Origin: Puia sp.
GTDB taxonomy: Bacteria; Bacteroidota; Bacteroidia; Chitinophagales; Chitinophagaceae
Direction of reading: 5' to 3'
Assembly (NCBI GenBank): GCA_031292515.1
Contig: JARLGZ010000017.1
Coordinates: forward strand, 1 to 64,000
Length of the DNA stretch: 64,000 bases
Part shown: positions 60,487 to 64,000 of the stretch, piece after piece
Layout: each line of letters opens with the position of its first letter
Numbering within the stretch: position 1 is the stretch's first letter
Position numbers and translations under genes: made by a program
The notes under the pieces: model-generated
Seen by the model: the letters and a program-made list of their open reading frames with translations, nothing else
The model's database searches: none
What the model was told of the DNA's origin: nothing

Positions 60487-63400
60487 ATGAAGTTAATCAT
60501 TGCAGCACTGCGGCACCCCGTCACGATACTGGTAACAGTGATCGCGATCGTGTTTTTTTCTTACCTGGCCATCCGAAACACCCGGATCGATATCTTCCCC
60601 CGGCTCGGCCTGCCGACTGTCTATGTTGCCCAGCCCTACGGTGGTTTATCTCCCGACCAGATGGAAGGCTTCGTCACCTCCTATTATGAGTATCATTTCC
60701 TCTATATCACCGGTGTAAAATACGTAGACTCCAAAAGCATCCAGGGCGCGGCGCTGATCAAAATCGAATTCAACGAAGGCACCGATATGAGCCAGGCCAT
60801 GGCCGAAGTCGTCGGCTATGTCAACCGGGCCAGGGCTTTTATGCCTCCCGGCACGGTTCCTCCTTTTGTGACCCGTTTCGACGCCGGCAGCGTTCCCGTC
60901 GGCCAACTCGTTTTCAGCTCCGACAGTCGCTCCCTCGGAGAGATATCCGACCTCGCCCTCTTTCGTGTCCGCCCGATGTTTTCCACCTTACCCGGCGTCT
61001 CCGCGCCGCCACCCTTCGGCGGCAACCAAAAGACGGTGGTGGTGACGGTAGATCCTGAAAAGCTGCGCGGTTACAACCTGTCGCCCGACCAGGTTGTCCA
61101 GTCCCTTGTCAGGTTCAACAGCGTTACCCCCGCGGGAAACATCAGCATCGGCGATACCACCTATCTCACGCCACAAAATAGCGTCATCGAGAACGTACAG
61201 GATCTTCAAAGCGTTCCCCTGCAACTCGGCAACGGCCCCGCGGTATATATCAGGGATATCGCCACCGTCAGCCTGGGCGCAGACATCACCACGAGTTATG
61301 CGCTTGTCAACGGCAAACGATCGGTTTATATCCCGGTCACCAAGCGGGCCGACGCCTCTACCTGGGACGTCGTGCAACGGGTGAAAGCCGCTTTGCCGGA
61401 TATGCAGGCCGCCATCCCTTCCGATATCAAGGTGACTTACGAATTTGACCAATCCGGTTATGTCATCAACTCCCTGAAAAGCCTGCTCTTTGAAGGGGGC
61501 CTGGGCGCCATCCTTACCGGCCTTGTAGTATTGCTGTTCCTGCGTGACGGCCGCGGCTCATTGATCGTGATCCTAACCATTCCTCTTGCCCTGCTGTCCG
61601 CCGCTACTTTGCTCTACCTTTTCGGACAGTCCCTCAATATCATGACCCTCGGCGGCCTGGCGCTCTCTGTCGGCATCCTCGTCGACGAGGCGACCGTCAC
61701 CATCGAAAATATTCACCGGCACCAGGAAATGGGCAAAGACAAGGGCCGGGCCATCGCGGATGCCTGTATGGAAATCGCCGGGCCAAAACTCTTAATTCTA
61801 CTGAGCATCCTGGCCGTATTCGTGCCCGCCCTCTTCATGACCGGCGTGCCCCGGGCGATGTTCCTGCCCCTGTCCCTGGCGGTAGGTTTCGCGATGATCG
61901 CTTCGTTCCTGCTATCCCAAACCTTTGTGCCCGTCGTTGCCAACTGGATGCTGAGACATCATTTAGGAGGCGGGCGCCCCTCCGCCTTTGATCGTTTCAA
62001 GGCCCGTTTTACCCGCGGCGGGGAGCGTTTTCAAGCCAGGTATGTCCTGTTTACCGGAGTCTTTGTATTCGTGTCTATCGGCCTTGTGTGGCTCCTGACC
62101 GGCTCGACCGGCACGGAACTCTTCCCCGGCACCGACAGCGGGCAGGCCCAGGTGAGATTGCGCCTTCCCGTGGGCTCCCGTTTCGAACGAACCGAAGACG
62201 CCACCCGCAAACTGCTTGCTCTTACCGACAGCATCGCCGGGAAAGGGAATGTGGACATCAGCTCCGCCTTCATCGGCACCCAACCCGCCAGTTATCCCGT
62301 CAATTATATCTATCTATGGACCGGCGGCCCGAACGAATCCGTCACCCGGATCAAACTGAAGCCCGGCGCCCTCCCTATCAACGACTTCAGGGAGCGGCTC
62401 CGTTTGGCCGTGGCGCGGGACATGCCGGGAATAAAAATATCGTTTGAACCCGGCGATATCGTAGAACAGGTGCTCAACCTCGGGAGCAATAATCCCGTCG
62501 AGATAGCCATCGTCAACCGAAATCTTGACCAGGGGAAAAAGACCGCGCAGCAACTCCTGCAAAAGCTATCCGGCATTCCTGAACTGCGCGACCTTCAGAT
62601 CGCCACGCCTCTTGATTACCCCGCCATCAAACTCGATGTCGACCGGATAAGAGCAGGGCAGCTGGGCATCTCCGGCGATGAAGTCGCCCGTTCCACGGTT
62701 GCGGCTACCTCGTCGAGCCGGTTCACCTCTCCCAGCTATTGGTTGGACAGGACTACCGGTACCGCCTACCAGGTGCAGGTCCAGTATCCCTCTTACCGAA
62801 TGAACAGCACCTCCCAGCTCGAAGCCATCCCCGTCTCTTCCGGTGCAGGCGGTCGTACCCACAACCTCGGCGAACTCGCCAGCTGGAAACATATCACCGT
62901 TCCGGGTGAATACGACCGGTTAAACCAGCAGCGGTATATCACCATTACCGCCAATATACAGCCCGAAGACAAGGGCGCGGTATTCGCAAAACTGCGCCGG
63001 GCCATCACGGAGATGGGGAAACTGCCGAGCGGCGCCAAGATCCTGCTCAGGGGTCAGTCCGATCTCTTAGACCAGACTCTGCAGAGCCTGCAATCGGGGC
63101 TTATCGTGGCCATCGTCATGATCTTCCTGGCCATGGCCATCTATTTTCAATCGTTCCGGATAGCCGTCGCAACCTTGTCCATTATACCGGCCGTTATCGC
63201 TGGCGCCCTGTTGCTGCTCTGCCTTACCGGTAATACCCTGAATATCCAGTCCTATATGGGCGCCATTATGGCCGTAGGCGTCGCGATCGCCAACGCAGTG
63301 CTCTTTCTCACCAATGCAGAGCAGCTGCGTAAGTCCGGAGGGGCCCCCGGATTCCACATGACCGCAGCCGGTAACCGTCTCCGGCCGATCGCCATGACGA

Positions 63401-63645
63401 GCACCGCCATGATCGCCGGGATGATTCCCATGGCGCTCGGTCTGTCCGAAGGCGGAGACCAGACGGCACCCCTGGGTATCGCCGTCATCGGCGGCCTCAT
63501 CTTTTCCGCATTCAGCGTGCTTTTCTTCCTGCCTCATGTCTACCAATGGCTGACCGGCAGAAAGGCCTACCGGCCCGTATCGCTGTTTCCGGATGACAGA
63601 TCCGCCCACGAAAAAAAAGATAATCTTAACATTCAACCTGATTAG
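60487..63645 (+). CDS. RND efflux pump, inner-membrane subunit (AcrB/CusA superfamily)
   Basis: 1052 residues, 12 TM helices in two halves with large periplasmic loops. Start LIIAALRHPVTILVTVIAIVFFSYLAIRNTRIDIFPRLGLPTVYV; porter loop FPP-type AFMPPGTVPPFVTRFD; TM4 GGLALSVGILVDEATVTIENIHRH with the proton-relay Asp; second half MAIYFQSFRIAVATLSIIPAVIAGALLLLCLTGNTLNIQSYMGAIMAVGVAIANAVLFL and LRPIAMTSTAMIAGMIPMAL. The VDEAT at TM4 differs from the VDDA of AcrB. The order TolC-RND-adaptor is unusual only in having the adaptor last. Substrate not readable. Last codons and TAG stop are inside a 16-bp repeat. Confidence 0.92.
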   Translation: MKLIIAALRHPVTILVTVIAIVFFSYLAIRNTRIDIFPRLGLPTVYVAQPYGGLSPDQMEGFVTSYYEYHFLYITGVKYVDSKSIQGAALIKIEFNEGTDMSQAMAEVVGYVNRARAFMPPGTVPPFVTRFDAGSVPVGQLVFSSDSRSLGEISDLALFRVRPMFSTLPGVSAPPPFGGNQKTVVVTVDPEKLRGYNLSPDQVVQSLVRFNSVTPAGNISIGDTTYLTPQNSVIENVQDLQSVPLQLGNGPAVYIRDIATVSLGADITTSYALVNGKRSVYIPVTKRADASTWDVVQRVKAALPDMQAAIPSDIKVTYEFDQSGYVINSLKSLLFEGGLGAILTGLVVLLFLRDGRGSLIVILTIPLALLSAATLLYLFGQSLNIMTLGGLALSVGILVDEATVTIENIHRHQEMGKDKGRAIADACMEIAGPKLLILLSILAVFVPALFMTGVPRAMFLPLSLAVGFAMIASFLLSQTFVPVVANWMLRHHLGGGRPSAFDRFKARFTRGGERFQARYVLFTGVFVFVSIGLVWLLTGSTGTELFPGTDSGQAQVRLRLPVGSRFERTEDATRKLLALTDSIAGKGNVDISSAFIGTQPASYPVNYIYLWTGGPNESVTRIKLKPGALPINDFRERLRLAVARDMPGIKISFEPGDIVEQVLNLGSNNPVEIAIVNRNLDQGKKTAQQLLQKLSGIPELRDLQIATPLDYPAIKLDVDRIRAGQLGISGDEVARSTVAATSSSRFTSPSYWLDRTTGTAYQVQVQYPSYRMNSTSQLEAIPVSSGAGGRTHNLGELASWKHITVPGEYDRLNQQRYITITANIQPEDKGAVFAKLRRAITEMGKLPSGAKILLRGQSDLLDQTLQSLQSGLIVAIVMIFLAMAIYFQSFRIAVATLSIIPAVIAGALLLLCLTGNTLNIQSYMGAIMAVGVAIANAVLFLTNAEQLRKSGGAPGFHMTAAGNRLRPIAMTSTAMIAGMIPMALGLSEGGDQTAPLGIAVIGGLIFSAFSVLFFLPHVYQWLTGRKAYRPVSLFPDDRSAHEKKDNLNIQPD

Positions 63646-63708
63646 CGTTCAACACGATTAGCATTCAACATGATCAACATTCACCCTTATTAATATTCTC
63701 ATGATTAA
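63630..63708. repeat. 16-bp tandem array x 5 starting in the RND stop codon
   Basis: CATTCAACCTGATTAG (last codons and TAG stop of the pump gene), CGTTCAACACGATTAG, CATTCAACATGATCAA, CATTCACCCTTATTAA, TATTCTCATGATTAA, in exact register. Confidence 0.9.
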
Positions 63709-63790
63709 TTCCGTGATGATAAAACCAACCCTCCCAAAACGCCCGACTATAAGGACTATAACAACGACTACAACAACGACATTCAATCAT

Positions 63791-64000
63791 ATGCAATATT
63801 CATACAGCGTTACGACTATCGCTTTTTGCGCCTTGCTGACACTGCTCGCCGCCTGCGGCAATACCGGGAAAACCGACCCCGCAACCAATGGGTCGGCCGC
63901 CTCGTCTATTTCTGCCGGCCCTGCCGCCGATACGGCTCAGGTCTTCCTGCTAAAAACAGACACGCTGAAAAAAACGGTCGAATTGCCCGGCGAACTCATT
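63791..64000 (+). CDS. Periplasmic adaptor (membrane fusion protein) lipoprotein, truncated by the window end
   Basis: First 70 codons only. MQYSYSVTTIAFCALLTLLAACGNTGK is a lipoprotein signal with lipobox LAAC; a Ser/Ala-rich linker follows, then VFLLKTDTLKKTVELPGELI, the usual entry of RND adaptor proteins of the HlyD/AcrA type. Position directly after the TolC and RND genes supports this. The remainder is outside the window. Confidence 0.75.
   Translation, partial: MQYSYSVTTIAFCALLTLLAACGNTGKTDPATNGSAASSISAGPAADTAQVFLLKTDTLKKTVELPGELI

Overview
The window looks like a chromosomal segment of a free-living Bacteroidota, most likely family Chitinophagaceae or close. Support: a T9SS-type C-terminal sorting domain on a secreted beta-helix protein, a TonB receptor with an N-terminal carboxypeptidase-regulatory-like domain, several ATPase-less FtsX-type permeases, DUF1080 and GH9 secreted enzymes, and -7 elements of the form TAnnTTTG. 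G+C is moderate, with a few A/T-rich patches (near 16.8-17.6 kb, 28.6-29.8 kb and 51.8-52.8 kb). I see no rRNA, tRNA, CRISPR array, transposase or phage gene.

Layout. 0-5.7 kb: SOS mutasome cassette imuA-imuB-dnaE2. 5.7-8.8 kb: secreted DUF1080 protein, a lipoprotein with an alpha-toroid look, a small membrane protein. 9.1-16.8 kb: FtsX-like permease, PliI-like protein, AsmA-like protein, metallophosphoesterase. 17-19.6 kb: a broken dihydrofolate-reductase-like gene, DoxX, an alpha/beta hydrolase. 20-27.6 kb: an amino-sugar/polysaccharide locus (DeoR-type regulator; a very large GH9 + NodB deacetylase + unknown-domain protein; SIS protein; MFS transporter; ROK kinase). 27.8-33.8 kb: a CarboxypepD_reg protein, a divergent ECF sigma factor, a TonB receptor, a lipoprotein. 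33.9-38.1 kb: a membrane-anchored TPR-CHAT protease facing an ECF sigma factor and a single-pass TPR protein. 38.7-43.3 kb: T9SS beta-helix protein and acetylxylan-esterase-like enzyme. 43.7-49.2 kb: small TM protein and two tandem paralogous FtsX permeases. 49.4-51.8 kb: cydAB. 51.9-52.7 kb: A/T-rich trio of unknown small genes. 52.8-56.7 kb: arsenic operon (arsR, arsC, arsM, a pseudo-amidotransferase, acr3) with two copies of an operator. 57-64 kb: two-component system, then TolC, RND pump and adaptor (cut by the window end).

The most unusual signal is not a gene. Almost every gene junction carries its own short, degenerate tandem repeat (unit 12-30 bp, 3-11 copies, no two arrays sharing a sequence), and at several junctions a repeat unit includes the stop codon of the neighbouring gene. 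Similar arrays also sit inside reading frames, always with a unit length divisible by three (imuA tail 15 bp, GH9 N-terminus 18 bp x 11, the arsenic-operon amidotransferase 24 bp, an FtsX loop 36 bp). The best protein-level candidate for an undescribed system is the CHAT protease / ECF sigma / membrane TPR set at 33.9-38.1 kb. All functions are read from the sequence and family knowledge; no database search was run.
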